A stretch of 64,000 nucleotides of DNA from Mycolicibacterium sp. TY81 (GTDB taxonomy: Bacteria; Actinomycetota; Actinomycetes; Mycobacteriales; Mycobacteriaceae), in the NCBI RefSeq assembly GCF_018326285.1, contig NZ_AP023362.1, forward strand, positions 5,208,001 through 5,272,000, in the 5' to 3' direction. This document shows positions 7,898 to 16,938 of this stretch, piece by piece (the first letter of the stretch is position 1; each line of letters opens with the position of its first letter). The notes beneath the pieces are model-generated. The model was not told the origin of the DNA and did not search any database. It was given only the letters and a program-made list of their open reading frames with translations. Made by a program: the position numbers and the translations under genes.

Positions 7898-9493
7898 GTG
7901 TCATCCGCAGCACTCGAGCAGCCGTATCTGGCCCGCCGGCAGAACTGGACCACCCACCTCGCCCGGCACGCCCTCATGCAGCCGGAGGGGACCGCGCTGC
8001 GTTTCGTCGGGCAGACGGTCACCTGGGGTGAGCTGCAGGCACGCGTCACCAAGCTCGCGGGCGCGCTGAGCCGTCGAGGGGTCGGCTTCGGTGACCGTGT
8101 GCTGATCCTGATGCTGAACCGCACCGAATACGTCGAGGCGTTCCTGGCCGCCAACGTCCTCGGCGCCATCGCGGTCCCGGTCAACTTCCGCATGACCCCG
8201 CCCGAAATCGCCTACCTGGTGCGGGACTGCGACCCGAAAGCCGTGATCACCGAGCAGGTGCTGGCCCCGGTCGCCACCGCGGTGCGGGAGCTGGAACCGT
8301 CGCTGGCGACCGTGATCGTCGCCGGCGGCGCCACCGAGGGCAACGTCCTCGGCTACGAGGACGTGCTCGCCGAGGACGGCGCGCCACCCGCGCCTGTCGA
8401 CATCCCCGAGGACTCCCCGGCGCTGATCATGTACACCTCGGGCACCACGGGATATCCGAAGGGCGCCGTGCTGACGCACGTCAACATCATGGGCCAGGCC
8501 ATGACGAACCTGTTCACGATCGCGCCGGACATCAACAACGACGTCGGCTTCATCGGCGTCCCGTTCTTCCACATCGCCGGCATCGGAAACATGATCGGCG
8601 GCCTGCTGCTGGGTCTGCCGACGGTCATCTATCCGCTGGGCGCGTTCGATCCGGGTGCCCTGCTCGACGTGCTGGAGGCCGAGGGCGTCTCGTCGATCTT
8701 CCTGGTCCCGGCGCAGTGGCAGGCCGTGTGCGCGGCCCAGCAGGCGAAGCCGCGCAAGGTGGCTTTGCGCGTCCTTTCGTGGGGTGCGGCGCCCGCGTCG
8801 GACACTCTTCTGAGGGAGATGGCGTCGACGTTCCCGGGCACGCAGATCTTTGCTGCGTTCGGTCAGACCGAGATGTCACCGGTGACGTGCATGCTGCTGA
8901 GCCAGGACGCGCTGCGCAAGCTCGGGTCGGTCGGCCGGGTCATCCCGACCGTGGCCGCCCGCGTCGTCGACGACAACATGAATGACGTGCCGGTGGGCGA
9001 GGTCGGGGAGATCGTCTACCGTGCACCCACCCTCATGGCGGGATATTGGAACAACCCGAAGGCGACGGCCGAGGCATTCGCCGGCGGTTGGTTCCATTCC
9101 GGAGACTTGGTTCGCCAAGACGAAGAGGGTTACATCTGGGTCGTCGATCGTAAAAAGGACATGATTATTTCCGGCGGCGAAAATATTTACTGCGCAGAAG
9201 TAGAGAACATTCTGGCCGCGCACCCCTCGATTACCGAAGTTGCGGTGATCGGGCGCCCGCATGAAAAGTGGGGCGAGGTCCCGGTGGCCGTCGTTGCTGT
9301 GACGCCCAATGCGAACGCCGATGGCGAAAGTGCCCTGACCCTGGCGGATCTCGACGATTTCCTGACCGAACGGCTGGCGCGCTACAAGCACCCGAAAGCG
9401 CTGGAAATTGTCGACGCACTCCCGCGAAATCCTTCTGGCAAGGTCCTTAAAACGGAACTCCGCGAGCGGTTCGGTGATACAAGTGTGTCGTAA
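7898..9493 (+). CDS. fadD5: Long-chain fatty acid-CoA ligase FadD5
   Basis: A 532-residue adenylate-forming enzyme that activates fatty acids to acyl-CoA through acyl-AMP. Motifs: the ATP-binding P-loop MYTSGTTGYPKGA, the adenylate-binding region, the hinge DRKKDMIISGGENIY, and the C-terminal catalytic lysine in PSGKVLKTEL. It is the first gene of the mce1 operon in M. tuberculosis and is linked there to reuse of mycolic-acid-derived fatty acids. The GTG at 7898 is chosen because AGGAG (7887-7891) sits six bases before it. An in-frame ATG at 7871 has no ribosome site. From about 9130 to the stop, codon use turns noticeably more AT-rich than in the rest of the gene. Confidence 0.93.
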   Translation: MSSAALEQPYLARRQNWTTHLARHALMQPEGTALRFVGQTVTWGELQARVTKLAGALSRRGVGFGDRVLILMLNRTEYVEAFLAANVLGAIAVPVNFRMTPPEIAYLVRDCDPKAVITEQVLAPVATAVRELEPSLATVIVAGGATEGNVLGYEDVLAEDGAPPAPVDIPEDSPALIMYTSGTTGYPKGAVLTHVNIMGQAMTNLFTIAPDINNDVGFIGVPFFHIAGIGNMIGGLLLGLPTVIYPLGAFDPGALLDVLEAEGVSSIFLVPAQWQAVCAAQQAKPRKVALRVLSWGAAPASDTLLREMASTFPGTQIFAAFGQTEMSPVTCMLLSQDALRKLGSVGRVIPTVAARVVDDNMNDVPVGEVGEIVYRAPTLMAGYWNNPKATAEAFAGGWFHSGDLVRQDEEGYIWVVDRKKDMIISGGENIYCAEVENILAAHPSITEVAVIGRPHEKWGEVPVAVVAVTPNANADGESALTLADLDDFLTERLARYKHPKALEIVDALPRNPSGKVLKTELRERFGDTSVS

Positions 9494-9702
9494 GCGTGGC
9501 AAGTGACGTCGCGCTGAGAAATTCGACCACCTGAGTGGAGGGCGGATGGGCCCATGTCGCGTTTGCTGAAACTGAACGCAATTATCCCTCAGTTGGGTCA
9601 CGGGGTACGCGGTGTATCGGGTACAGTCCTGTGGTCCGTCTTACTACTCGGGAGTAGCGAGACGGAAATCACTCAGTTTGTGCTAGTGGCTAAGGAGGGG
9701 AC
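9494..9702 (+). promoter_or_regulatory. fadD5-yrbE1A intergenic leader
   Basis: About 210 bases with no gene before a short leader ORF. It contains a small dyad CTACTC-GG-GAGTAG (9644-9657). The M. tuberculosis equivalent (Rv0166-Rv0167) has been reported to carry an internal promoter, so a second start of mce1 transcription is plausible here. I see TACAGT (9622-9627) as a possible -10, without a clear -35. No terminator is evident, so read-through from fadD5 is likely. Confidence 0.35.
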
Positions 9703-9759
9703 GTGCCACGCGTGACGCCGCGGAACGGCCGCTTTCCGGAAGGGAAGGCTGGTCTGTGA
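9703..9759 (+). CDS. 18-codon leader ORF coupled to yrbE1A
   Basis: GTG at 9703 follows a very strong ribosome site, AAGGAGG (9692-9698), four bases away, stronger than most in the operon. The frame encodes MPRVTPRNGRFPEGKAGL and stops with TGA at 9757-9759, overlapping the GTG start of yrbE1A (9756) as GTGA. This looks like a translated leader whose termination reloads ribosomes onto yrbE1A. It has no runs of a single amino acid, so classical attenuation is not indicated. Alternatively the strong site marks a different start and a base error separates the frames. Confidence 0.45.
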   Translation: MPRVTPRNGRFPEGKAGL

Positions 9760-10559
9760 CAGCCTCGGACAACTCCCTGGTCGGGTATCTCAAGGACCAG
9801 CTCGACAAGCCATTCACAAAAGTGGGTGGCTTCGTCAAGATGTGCATCCTCACCTTCAAGGCGCTGGTCTCGCGGCCATTCCAGTGGAAGGAGTTCATCC
9901 TTCAGTGCTGGTTCCTGATCCGGGTGGCGTTCCTGCCCACCCTGGCCGTCTCGATCCCGCTGACGGTGCTGATCATCTTCACACTGAACATCCTGCTCGG
10001 TGAATTCGGTGCGGCCGACGTGTCCGGCGCAGGCGCCGCCCTCGGTGCCGTCACCCAGCTGGGACCGCTGGTGACGGTGCTCGTGGTGGCCGGTGCCGGT
10101 TCGACGGCCATCTGCGCCGACCTCGGCGCCCGGACCGTCCGCGAAGAGATCGACGCCATGGAGGTGCTCGGCATCGATCCGATCGAGCGCCTGGTCGTGC
10201 CCCGCGTGGTTGCCTCCACGTTCGTGGCCTTCATGCTCAACGGCGCGGTGATCATCATCGGTCTGGTCGGTGGCTACTTCTTCGGTGTGTACATCCAGAA
10301 CGTCAACGCCGGCGCCTACGTGTCGACGCTGACGCTGCTGACGGGCTTCCCCGAGGTCGTGATCTCGGTTCTCAAGGCCACCGTCTTCGGCCTGATCGCC
10401 GGCCTGGTCGGCTGCTACCGGGGGCTCACCGTGGCGGGCGGCTCGAAGGGTGTGGGTACCGCGGTGAACGAAACACTGGTGCTCTGCGTCATCGCCCTGT
10501 TCGCGGTCAACGTCGTGCTCACCACCATCGGTATCAAGTTCGGAACGCAGGCCGGGTAG
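9756..10559 (+). CDS. yrbE1A: MlaE-type permease subunit YrbE1A
   Basis: A 267-residue inner-membrane permease of the Mce1 importer. Five to six hydrophobic helices are visible (for example around residues 48-75, 95-120, 145-175, 190-215 and 230-260), with the conserved MlaE elements TVREEIDAMEVLGIDPIERLVVPR forming the coupling helix that contacts the MceG ATPase. YrbE1A pairs with YrbE1B under the Mce hexamer. The GTG start at 9756 has AGGGAAGG (9741-9748) seven bases upstream and overlaps the stop of a short leader ORF. Four bases separate it from yrbE1B. Confidence 0.95.
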   Translation: MTASDNSLVGYLKDQLDKPFTKVGGFVKMCILTFKALVSRPFQWKEFILQCWFLIRVAFLPTLAVSIPLTVLIIFTLNILLGEFGAADVSGAGAALGAVTQLGPLVTVLVVAGAGSTAICADLGARTVREEIDAMEVLGIDPIERLVVPRVVASTFVAFMLNGAVIIIGLVGGYFFGVYIQNVNAGAYVSTLTLLTGFPEVVISVLKATVFGLIAGLVGCYRGLTVAGGSKGVGTAVNETLVLCVIALFAVNVVLTTIGIKFGTQAG

Positions 10560-10563
10560 CGAC

Positions 10564-11433
10564 ATGAGCACATCGACAGTTCTGCAGGGCCGATTCCCGC
10601 GGCTCTTCTCCCGCGTCAGGGAATTCGGCGGCGCCCCGGGCCGCCTGCTCGCCAGCCTCGGCCACGTCGGCGTCTTCGTCGTGACGGCCGTCGGGCACAT
10701 TCCGCACGCGCTGCGCTTCTACCGCAAAGAGGTCTTACGGCTGATCGCCGAGGTCGGCATGGGCACCGGCGCCATGGCCGTCATCGGCGGCACCGTCGCC
10801 ATCATCGGCTTCGTCACCCTGGCGGCGGGCTCACTGATCGCCATTCAGGGTTTCGCCTCACTGGGCAACATCGGTGTCGCGGCGTTCACCGGCTTCTTCG
10901 CCGCACTCGCCAACATCCGCGTCGTCGCACCGGTCGTCACCGGTACGGCGCTGGCCGCGACCGTCGGCGCCGGCGCCACCGCCGAGCTGGGCGCCATGCG
11001 CATCAGTGAAGAGGTCGACGCCCTCGAGGTCATGGGCGTCAAGTCCCTGTCCTTCCTGGTGTCGACCCGCCTGATCGCCGGCATGGTCGTCATCATCCCG
11101 CTGTACGCGCTGGCCATCCTGCTGTCGTTCCTGTCGGCGCAGCTGGTCACCACGCTCTTCTACGGCCAGTCGGTCGGTACGTACGAGCACTACTTCCACA
11201 CGTTCCTGCGGGTCGACGACGTCATGTGGTCGTTCCTCGAGGTCATCATCATGTCGATGGTGGTGCTGCTCAACCACGCGTACTTCGGTTACTACGCCAG
11301 CGGCGGTGCGGTCGGCGTGGGCGAGGCCGTGGGCCGCTCGATGCGTACGTCGCTGATCTCGAATGTCGTTGTCGTCCTGCTCTTCTCGTTGGCGCTGTAC
11401 GGCACCGACCCGAACTTCAACCTGACGGTGTGA
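10564..11433 (+). CDS. yrbE1B: MlaE-type permease subunit YrbE1B
   Basis: A 289-residue partner of YrbE1A. An amphipathic N-terminal segment (about 1-60) precedes the MlaE core, with hydrophobic helices about residues 78-105, 115-140, 170-200, 230-255 and 260-285. The coupling-helix motif MRISEEVDALEVMGVKSLSFLVSTR is clear. Together the two permeases form the transmembrane portal through which lipids delivered by the Mce tunnel enter the cytoplasm. Its stop is followed four bases later by mce1A. Confidence 0.95.
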   Translation: MSTSTVLQGRFPRLFSRVREFGGAPGRLLASLGHVGVFVVTAVGHIPHALRFYRKEVLRLIAEVGMGTGAMAVIGGTVAIIGFVTLAAGSLIAIQGFASLGNIGVAAFTGFFAALANIRVVAPVVTGTALAATVGAGATAELGAMRISEEVDALEVMGVKSLSFLVSTRLIAGMVVIIPLYALAILLSFLSAQLVTTLFYGQSVGTYEHYFHTFLRVDDVMWSFLEVIIMSMVVLLNHAYFGYYASGGAVGVGEAVGRSMRTSLISNVVVVLLFSLALYGTDPNFNLTV

Positions 11434-11437
11434 CGCG

Positions 11438-12718
11438 ATGACGAACCCACAGCCGAAGCCGCCCGTCGCCGAGGGGCAGGTCCACGCGCCGCTCAACACC
11501 GACCGCACGCCGCCGTACAAGGTCGTCGGCGTCATCCTTGCGGTGGTCTCCGCCCTCGTCCTGGTGGTGGTCTGGTTCCAGTTCCGCGGTTACTTCGACA
11601 CCAAGGCCAAGCTGTATGTGGTGTCGCCCCGGTCCGGCCTGTCGATGGACCCGGGCTCGAAGGTCACCTACAACGGGGTCCCCATCGGCCGCGTGAAGGA
11701 GATCAACGTCGTCGGCAAGGAAGACGACACGAAGGCCCGTCTGCAGCTCGATGTCGACCCGAAGTACCTCGAACTGCTGCCCAAGAACGTCAACACCAAG
11801 CTGTTGGCCACCACGGTCTTCGGCAGCAAGTACGTCTCGTTCACCTCGCCGACCGATCCGGAGCACGCGCGGCTCAAGAGCGGCGACACCATCGACGTCT
11901 CCAAGTGCTCGCCCCCGACACCGGCCACGGCCTGCGTCACCACCGAGCTCAACACCCTGTTCGAGACGATCACGGCGATCTCCGAGCAGGTCGACCCGAT
12001 CAAACTGAACGCCACGCTGACCGCCGCCGCGCAGGCGCTGGACGGGCTCGGTGACAAGTTCGGGCAGTCGCTGGTCAACGGCAACGTCATCCTGGCCGAC
12101 CTGAACCAGCGCATGCCGACCATCCGGCACGACACCAAGGCCCTCGCCGACCTGTCCGAGGTGTACTCGAAGGCCTCGCCGGATCTGTGGGACGGCCTGA
12201 AGAACGCGGTGACCACCGAGCGCACGCTGAACGACCAGCGCGGCACCATCGACCAGGCCCTCATGTCGGCCGTCGGCCTCGGCAACACCGGTGGTGACAT
12301 CCTCGAGCGCGGTGGCCCCTACCTGGTCCGCGGCGCCGAGGACCTGCTGCCGACCTCCCGGGTGCTCGACAAGTACGCCCCTGAGCTCGACTGCCTGTTC
12401 CGCGGATTCGCCGCCGGCGCGCCGGCCGCGGCCAAGGGCCTCGGTGGCAACGGCTACTCGCTGGTGACCCACACCGAGCTCGTCGGTGCGGCCAACCAGT
12501 ACGTGTACCCGGACAACCTCCCACGGATCAACGCCTCCGGCGGTCCGATGGGACGCCCGGGCTGCTGGACGGTCACCAAGGACATCCTCCCGATGCCCTA
12601 CATGGTGATGGACACCGGCGCATCGATCGCGCCGTACAACCACTTCGGTCTCGGATCGCCGTTCGCATCGGAGTACGTCTGGGGTCGTCAAGACGGGGAG
12701 AACACGATCAACCCATGA
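11438..12718 (+). CDS. mce1A: Mce1A lipid-transfer protein
   Basis: A 426-residue Mce protein. One transmembrane helix (about 28-46) is followed by the MlaD/Mce domain (about 55-135, with SGLSMDPGSKVTYNGVPIGRV), then a long helical region that builds the periplasmic tunnel, and a C-terminal domain with paired cysteines. Mce1A-F form one heterohexamer. In M. tuberculosis Mce1A gave the family its name through a host-cell entry phenotype, but transport of fatty/mycolic acids is now the accepted role. Overlaps mce1B by four bases (ATGA). Confidence 0.94.
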   Translation: MTNPQPKPPVAEGQVHAPLNTDRTPPYKVVGVILAVVSALVLVVVWFQFRGYFDTKAKLYVVSPRSGLSMDPGSKVTYNGVPIGRVKEINVVGKEDDTKARLQLDVDPKYLELLPKNVNTKLLATTVFGSKYVSFTSPTDPEHARLKSGDTIDVSKCSPPTPATACVTTELNTLFETITAISEQVDPIKLNATLTAAAQALDGLGDKFGQSLVNGNVILADLNQRMPTIRHDTKALADLSEVYSKASPDLWDGLKNAVTTERTLNDQRGTIDQALMSAVGLGNTGGDILERGGPYLVRGAEDLLPTSRVLDKYAPELDCLFRGFAAGAPAAAKGLGGNGYSLVTHTELVGAANQYVYPDNLPRINASGGPMGRPGCWTVTKDILPMPYMVMDTGASIAPYNHFGLGSPFASEYVWGRQDGENTINP

Positions 12719-13746
12719 GCATCAAGGGCACGGCGATCAAACTCGCCATCTTCTCCGCGGTCCTGCTGGCCTTCACGGCAGGCATCTTCATCGTCTTCGG
12801 TCAGTTCCGGTTCAGCCGGACCAACGAGTTCTCGGCGATCTTCACCAACAGCAGCGGTCTGAAGGCCGACCAGTTCGTGCGCGCCAACGGCGTCGAGGTC
12901 GGCAAGGTCACCGACGTCGAACTGATCGACGGTGGCAGCAGGTCGCGGGTGCATTTCACCGTCGACAAGTCCCTGTCGCTCTACCAGGGGACCACGGCCC
13001 ACATCCGTTACCTCGATCTGATCGGCAACCGGTTCCTGGACCTGCGCCGCGGCGACAGCAACCAGGTGCTGCCCCCGGGTGGCACCATCCCGGTCGACCG
13101 CACCGAGCCGGCCCTGGACCTGGATGCCCTGGTGGGCGGCTTCCGGCCGCTGTTCCGGTCGCTGGATCCGCAGAAGGTCAACACCATCGCCTCGTCGCTC
13201 GTCACGATCTTCCAGGGCGAGGGCGGCACCATCAACAACATCCTCGATCAGACGGCGTCGTTCTCCTCGACCATCGGCGAGCAGGACCAGGCCATCGGTG
13301 AGGTGATCAAGAACCTCAACACGGTGCTCGACACCACGGTCAAGCACCAGAAGCAGTTCGACGACACCATCAAGAACTTCGAGTCCCTGGTCACCGGGCT
13401 GAAGCAGCGCTCCGATCCGATCGCGGACTCGGTGGCGAACATCAGCAACGCGGCCGGCTCGCTCGCCGACCTGCTGGGCGACAACCGCGAGCTGCTGCAC
13501 AGCACCCTCGGCTACCTCGAGACCACGCAGCAGTCGCTGGTCGACCAGAAGGAACAGCTCAACGACACATTGCAGAAGGTGCCCCAGGCACTGAAAATCC
13601 TGGGTCGTTCCGGTGGTGTCTACGGCGACTTCTTCAACTTCTACGTCTGCGACATCGAGTTGAAGATGAACGGTCTGCAGCCGGGTGGCCCCGTGCGCAC
13701 AGTCAAGCTCACCAACCAGCCGTCGGGAAGGTGCACGCCGAAGTGA
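12715..13746 (+). CDS. mce1B: Mce1B lipid-transfer protein
   Basis: A 343-residue Mce protein with an N-terminal helix (about 8-27), Mce domain (about 35-115, SSGLKADQFVRANGVEVGKV), and a helical tunnel segment to about 290. A short tail has paired cysteines (one in FYVCDIEL, one near the C-terminus). It is the shortest Mce of the operon, as in M. tuberculosis. Begins inside the mce1A stop and ends inside the mce1C start, indicating tight translational coupling. Confidence 0.94.
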   Translation: MSIKGTAIKLAIFSAVLLAFTAGIFIVFGQFRFSRTNEFSAIFTNSSGLKADQFVRANGVEVGKVTDVELIDGGSRSRVHFTVDKSLSLYQGTTAHIRYLDLIGNRFLDLRRGDSNQVLPPGGTIPVDRTEPALDLDALVGGFRPLFRSLDPQKVNTIASSLVTIFQGEGGTINNILDQTASFSSTIGEQDQAIGEVIKNLNTVLDTTVKHQKQFDDTIKNFESLVTGLKQRSDPIADSVANISNAAGSLADLLGDNRELLHSTLGYLETTQQSLVDQKEQLNDTLQKVPQALKILGRSGGVYGDFFNFYVCDIELKMNGLQPGGPVRTVKLTNQPSGRCTPK

Positions 13747-15308
13747 GGTCCATAGAAGGGTCCGATCGGGTCCGCAGAGGCATGATGGGTCTGGCGGCCG
13801 TCGTGCTCGTCACGGCCGTGGGTGCGTCAGTCACCCAGGTGCCGATGCTGTTTGCTGCGCCGACGTACTACGGCCAGTTCAGCGATTCCGGTGGCTTGAT
13901 GGTCGGCGACTACGTCCGCATCGACGGCGTCAACGTCGGCACGGTCAAGAGCATGGACATCGATCGCGACAAGGTGATCATCGGCTTCGACATCGGTACC
14001 AACACGATCGGCACGGACAGCCGCGCGCTGATCAAGACCGAGACCATCCTGGGCCGCAAGGCCATCGAGATCGAGGCCAAGGGCACCCACAAGCTGCCGC
14101 CGCGCGGCACCTTGCCACTGAGCCAGACCTCGACGCCGTACCAGATCTACGACGCGATCTTCGACGTCACCCGGGCCTCGCAAGGCTGGGACACCAAAGT
14201 GGTCAAGGAATCGCTGAACGTGCTGTCCGAGACAGTCGATCAAACGTCGCCGCACCTGACTGCTGCGCTGGAAGGCGTGCAGAAGCTGTCCGAGACCATC
14301 GGCAAGCGTGATGACCAGATCCGGTCACTGCTCGGCAACGCCAACAAGATCGCCACCATTCTCGGCGACCGCAGCGGCCAGATCAACGCGTTGCTGGTCA
14401 ACGCCCAGACCCTGCTGCACTCTCTGAACCAGCGCGGTGAGGCCATCGGCCTGCTGCTGGAGCGGGTCTCGCGGGTGTCGCACCAGCTGAAGGCGACCAT
14501 CGACGAGAACCCGAACATCAACCACGTCCTGGAGCAGCTGCGGACCATCAGCGACATCCTCGTCGCCCGCAAGCAGGACCTGTCCGACACTCTGGTGTCG
14601 GCGGGCAAGTTCGTGGCCTCGCTGTCGGAGGCCGTCGCTTCGGGCCCGTACTTCAAGATCATGGTCGCGAACATCCTGCCGCCGCAGCTGATGCAGCCGT
14701 TCGTGGACGCCGCGTTCAAGAAGCGCGGACTGAACCCCGAAGACTTCTGGCGCAGCGCCGGCCTGCCCGAGGCGCAGTGGCCGGACCCCAACGGCACGCG
14801 TTTCGCCAACGGTGCGCCGCCGCCGGCCCCGCCGAAGCTCGAAGGCACGCCGGAACACCCCGGTCCCGCGGTGCCTCCCGGATCGCCGTGCTCGTACACG
14901 CCGGGAGCCGGTGCCGACCCGACGCCGGCCGATCCGCTGCCGTGCTCGCACCTCAGCGTCGGTCCGTTCGGTGGACCCGACTACGCCCCGCCGAACGTCG
15001 TCTCGTCGGCGCCCAACCCGGCCGGGGTTCCCACCGGCCCGGGTGTGCCGTCGGCCGCCTTCCCGGGACAACCGGCGGAGAACGTGCCCGGTACGCCGGT
15101 GCCGTTGCCGCCCGCACCCGTCGGTGCCCGGACGGTTCCGCTGACGCCGCAGCCCGGTGACAGCGACATCGCGCCCGGATTCGCTCCGATCCCCGGGCCG
15201 CTGATCGCGCCGCCGGCGCCGCCGGGACCAGGTCCCAGCGCCGGTCCGGCCGGCACCGCGCCGCTGCCGGGTAACCCGCCGTTCCTCCCGCCAGGGTCGC
15301 AAGGATAG
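13743..15308 (+). CDS. mce1C: Mce1C lipid-transfer protein
   Basis: A 521-residue Mce protein: N-terminal helix (about 14-33), Mce domain (about 40-120), helical tunnel region, then a very proline/glycine-rich disordered C-terminal third (about 345-521). The GTG at 13743, overlapping the mce1B stop as GTGA, is chosen because the product then begins MRSIEGSDRVRRGMMG, matching the start of M. tuberculosis Mce1C as I recall it. An earlier in-frame GTG at 13731 would add four residues. The proline-rich tail probably crosses periglycan space or the peptidoglycan (inference). Confidence 0.93.
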   Translation: MRSIEGSDRVRRGMMGLAAVVLVTAVGASVTQVPMLFAAPTYYGQFSDSGGLMVGDYVRIDGVNVGTVKSMDIDRDKVIIGFDIGTNTIGTDSRALIKTETILGRKAIEIEAKGTHKLPPRGTLPLSQTSTPYQIYDAIFDVTRASQGWDTKVVKESLNVLSETVDQTSPHLTAALEGVQKLSETIGKRDDQIRSLLGNANKIATILGDRSGQINALLVNAQTLLHSLNQRGEAIGLLLERVSRVSHQLKATIDENPNINHVLEQLRTISDILVARKQDLSDTLVSAGKFVASLSEAVASGPYFKIMVANILPPQLMQPFVDAAFKKRGLNPEDFWRSAGLPEAQWPDPNGTRFANGAPPPAPPKLEGTPEHPGPAVPPGSPCSYTPGAGADPTPADPLPCSHLSVGPFGGPDYAPPNVVSSAPNPAGVPTGPGVPSAAFPGQPAENVPGTPVPLPPAPVGARTVPLTPQPGDSDIAPGFAPIPGPLIAPPAPPGPGPSAGPAGTAPLPGNPPFLPPGSQG

Positions 15309-15318
15309 GGCCGCCACG

Positions 15319-16938
15319 ATGTCGACTGTTTTCAATATCCGAAACATCAAGAAGCCGAACCTGTCCAAGGGGACGGTCATCGGTGGTGCGCTCGCGCTCG
15401 TGGCGATCGTGCTGCTCGGTTTCTTCGGTCTGCAGCTGTACCGCAAGATGACCACCACCACGGTGACGGCCTACTTCCCTGAGGTACTCGCGCTGTACCC
15501 GGGTGACAAGGTTCAGATCATGGGCGTCGAGGTCGGTGCCATCGACACCACCGAGCCGCACGGCGATCAGATGAAGGTCGTCTTCCACTACTCGAATCAC
15601 TTCAAGGTGCCGCAGAACGCGTCGGCGTCGGTGTTGAACCCGAGCCTCGTCGCGTCCCGCGTAGTTCAGCTCTCTCCGCCGTACACCGGTGGGCCGACGA
15701 TGGCTGACGGCGCCGTGATTCCGAAGGAACGCACCCAGATTCCGATCGAGTACGACGAGCTGCGCAATCAGCTGACGCGCATCCTCGCCGAACTGGGTCC
15801 GACCAAGGAGCAACCGAAGGGCCCGTTCGGCGACATCATCGAGTCGTTCGCCGACGGCTTCGAGGGCAAGGGCGCGCAGTTCAACAAGACCCTCAAGGGT
15901 CTGTCGGACGCGGTGAACACCCTGAACCAGGGCCGCGGCGACTTCTTCCAGGTGATCAAGAGTCTGGCGGTGTTCGTCAACGCGCTGCACCAGAGCGATC
16001 AGCAGTTCGTGTCGCTGAACAACGACCTGGCGTCGTTCACGAACAAGTTCACCAACACCGACCAGGAGCTGGCGTCGGCGCTCAAGGATTTGAACCAGGT
16101 CATGGCGACGACCCGGAGCTTCCTGGACAAGAACGGCAGCGTCCTGGCCCACGACATCAACAACGTGTCCGAGGCGACGACGGCCATCCTGCAGCCGGAG
16201 CCGCGGGACGGCCTGGAAAGTGCGTTGCACGCCTACCCGAACTTCCTGGCCAACCTCGAGAACATCTACTCGCCGGCGACCGGCGGTGTGATCGCCTCCG
16301 GTGTGCTGCCGGGCGTGACCAGCTTCTCGAACCCGTTGCAGTTCATCTGCAGCTCGATCCAGGCCGGTAGCCGGTTGGGTTACCAGGATTCTGCGGAGCT
16401 GTGCGCGCAGTACCTGGCCCCGGTGATGGACGCCATCAAGTTCAACTATCTGCCGTTCGGTATCAACATGGCGACCACCGCCATGACGCTGCCGAAGTTG
16501 GTCACGTACTCGGAGCCGCGCCTGCAGCCCCCGGGCGGATACAAGGACACGACCGTGCCGGGCGTGTTCTCGCCTGACACCCCGTGGTCACACGGCCAGC
16601 ACGAGGCGGGCTGGATCACCGCACCGGGCATGCAGGGACTCAAGGTCGGACAGTCGACCCAGGACCTGCTGACGCCGGAGTCGCTGGACGAGCTCATGGG
16701 CGGCCCGGACATCATTCCGCCGACCGGTGGCGTGAACATGTCGGGTCCGCCGAATGCCTACAACGAGAGCAGCCCGCTGCCCCCGCCGTGGTACCCGCAG
16801 CCGGGACCGGTCTCGCCGCCGCGACCGGGTAATGATCCGAGCCCGATGAGTGCCATGGCACCTGGGCCCGCCCCAGGACCGGCTCCGGCGCCCGCGCCGG
16901 CCGGACCCGCACTTCCTGCCGAAGTTGGAGGCCAATGA
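15319..16938 (+). CDS. mce1D: Mce1D lipid-transfer protein
   Basis: A 539-residue Mce protein with an N-terminal helix (about 20-41), Mce domain (about 47-130, LYPGDKVQIMGVEVGAID), long helical region, and a conserved globular C-terminal domain containing FICSSIQAGSRLGYQDSAELCAQYLAPV. It ends in a proline/alanine-rich tail from about 495. Ten bases separate it from mce1C, and it overlaps mce1E by four bases. The cysteine-containing motif is nearly identical to that in M. tuberculosis Mce1D. Confidence 0.94.
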   Translation: MSTVFNIRNIKKPNLSKGTVIGGALALVAIVLLGFFGLQLYRKMTTTTVTAYFPEVLALYPGDKVQIMGVEVGAIDTTEPHGDQMKVVFHYSNHFKVPQNASASVLNPSLVASRVVQLSPPYTGGPTMADGAVIPKERTQIPIEYDELRNQLTRILAELGPTKEQPKGPFGDIIESFADGFEGKGAQFNKTLKGLSDAVNTLNQGRGDFFQVIKSLAVFVNALHQSDQQFVSLNNDLASFTNKFTNTDQELASALKDLNQVMATTRSFLDKNGSVLAHDINNVSEATTAILQPEPRDGLESALHAYPNFLANLENIYSPATGGVIASGVLPGVTSFSNPLQFICSSIQAGSRLGYQDSAELCAQYLAPVMDAIKFNYLPFGINMATTAMTLPKLVTYSEPRLQPPGGYKDTTVPGVFSPDTPWSHGQHEAGWITAPGMQGLKVGQSTQDLLTPESLDELMGGPDIIPPTGGVNMSGPPNAYNESSPLPPPWYPQPGPVSPPRPGNDPSPMSAMAPGPAPGPAPAPAPAGPALPAEVGGQ

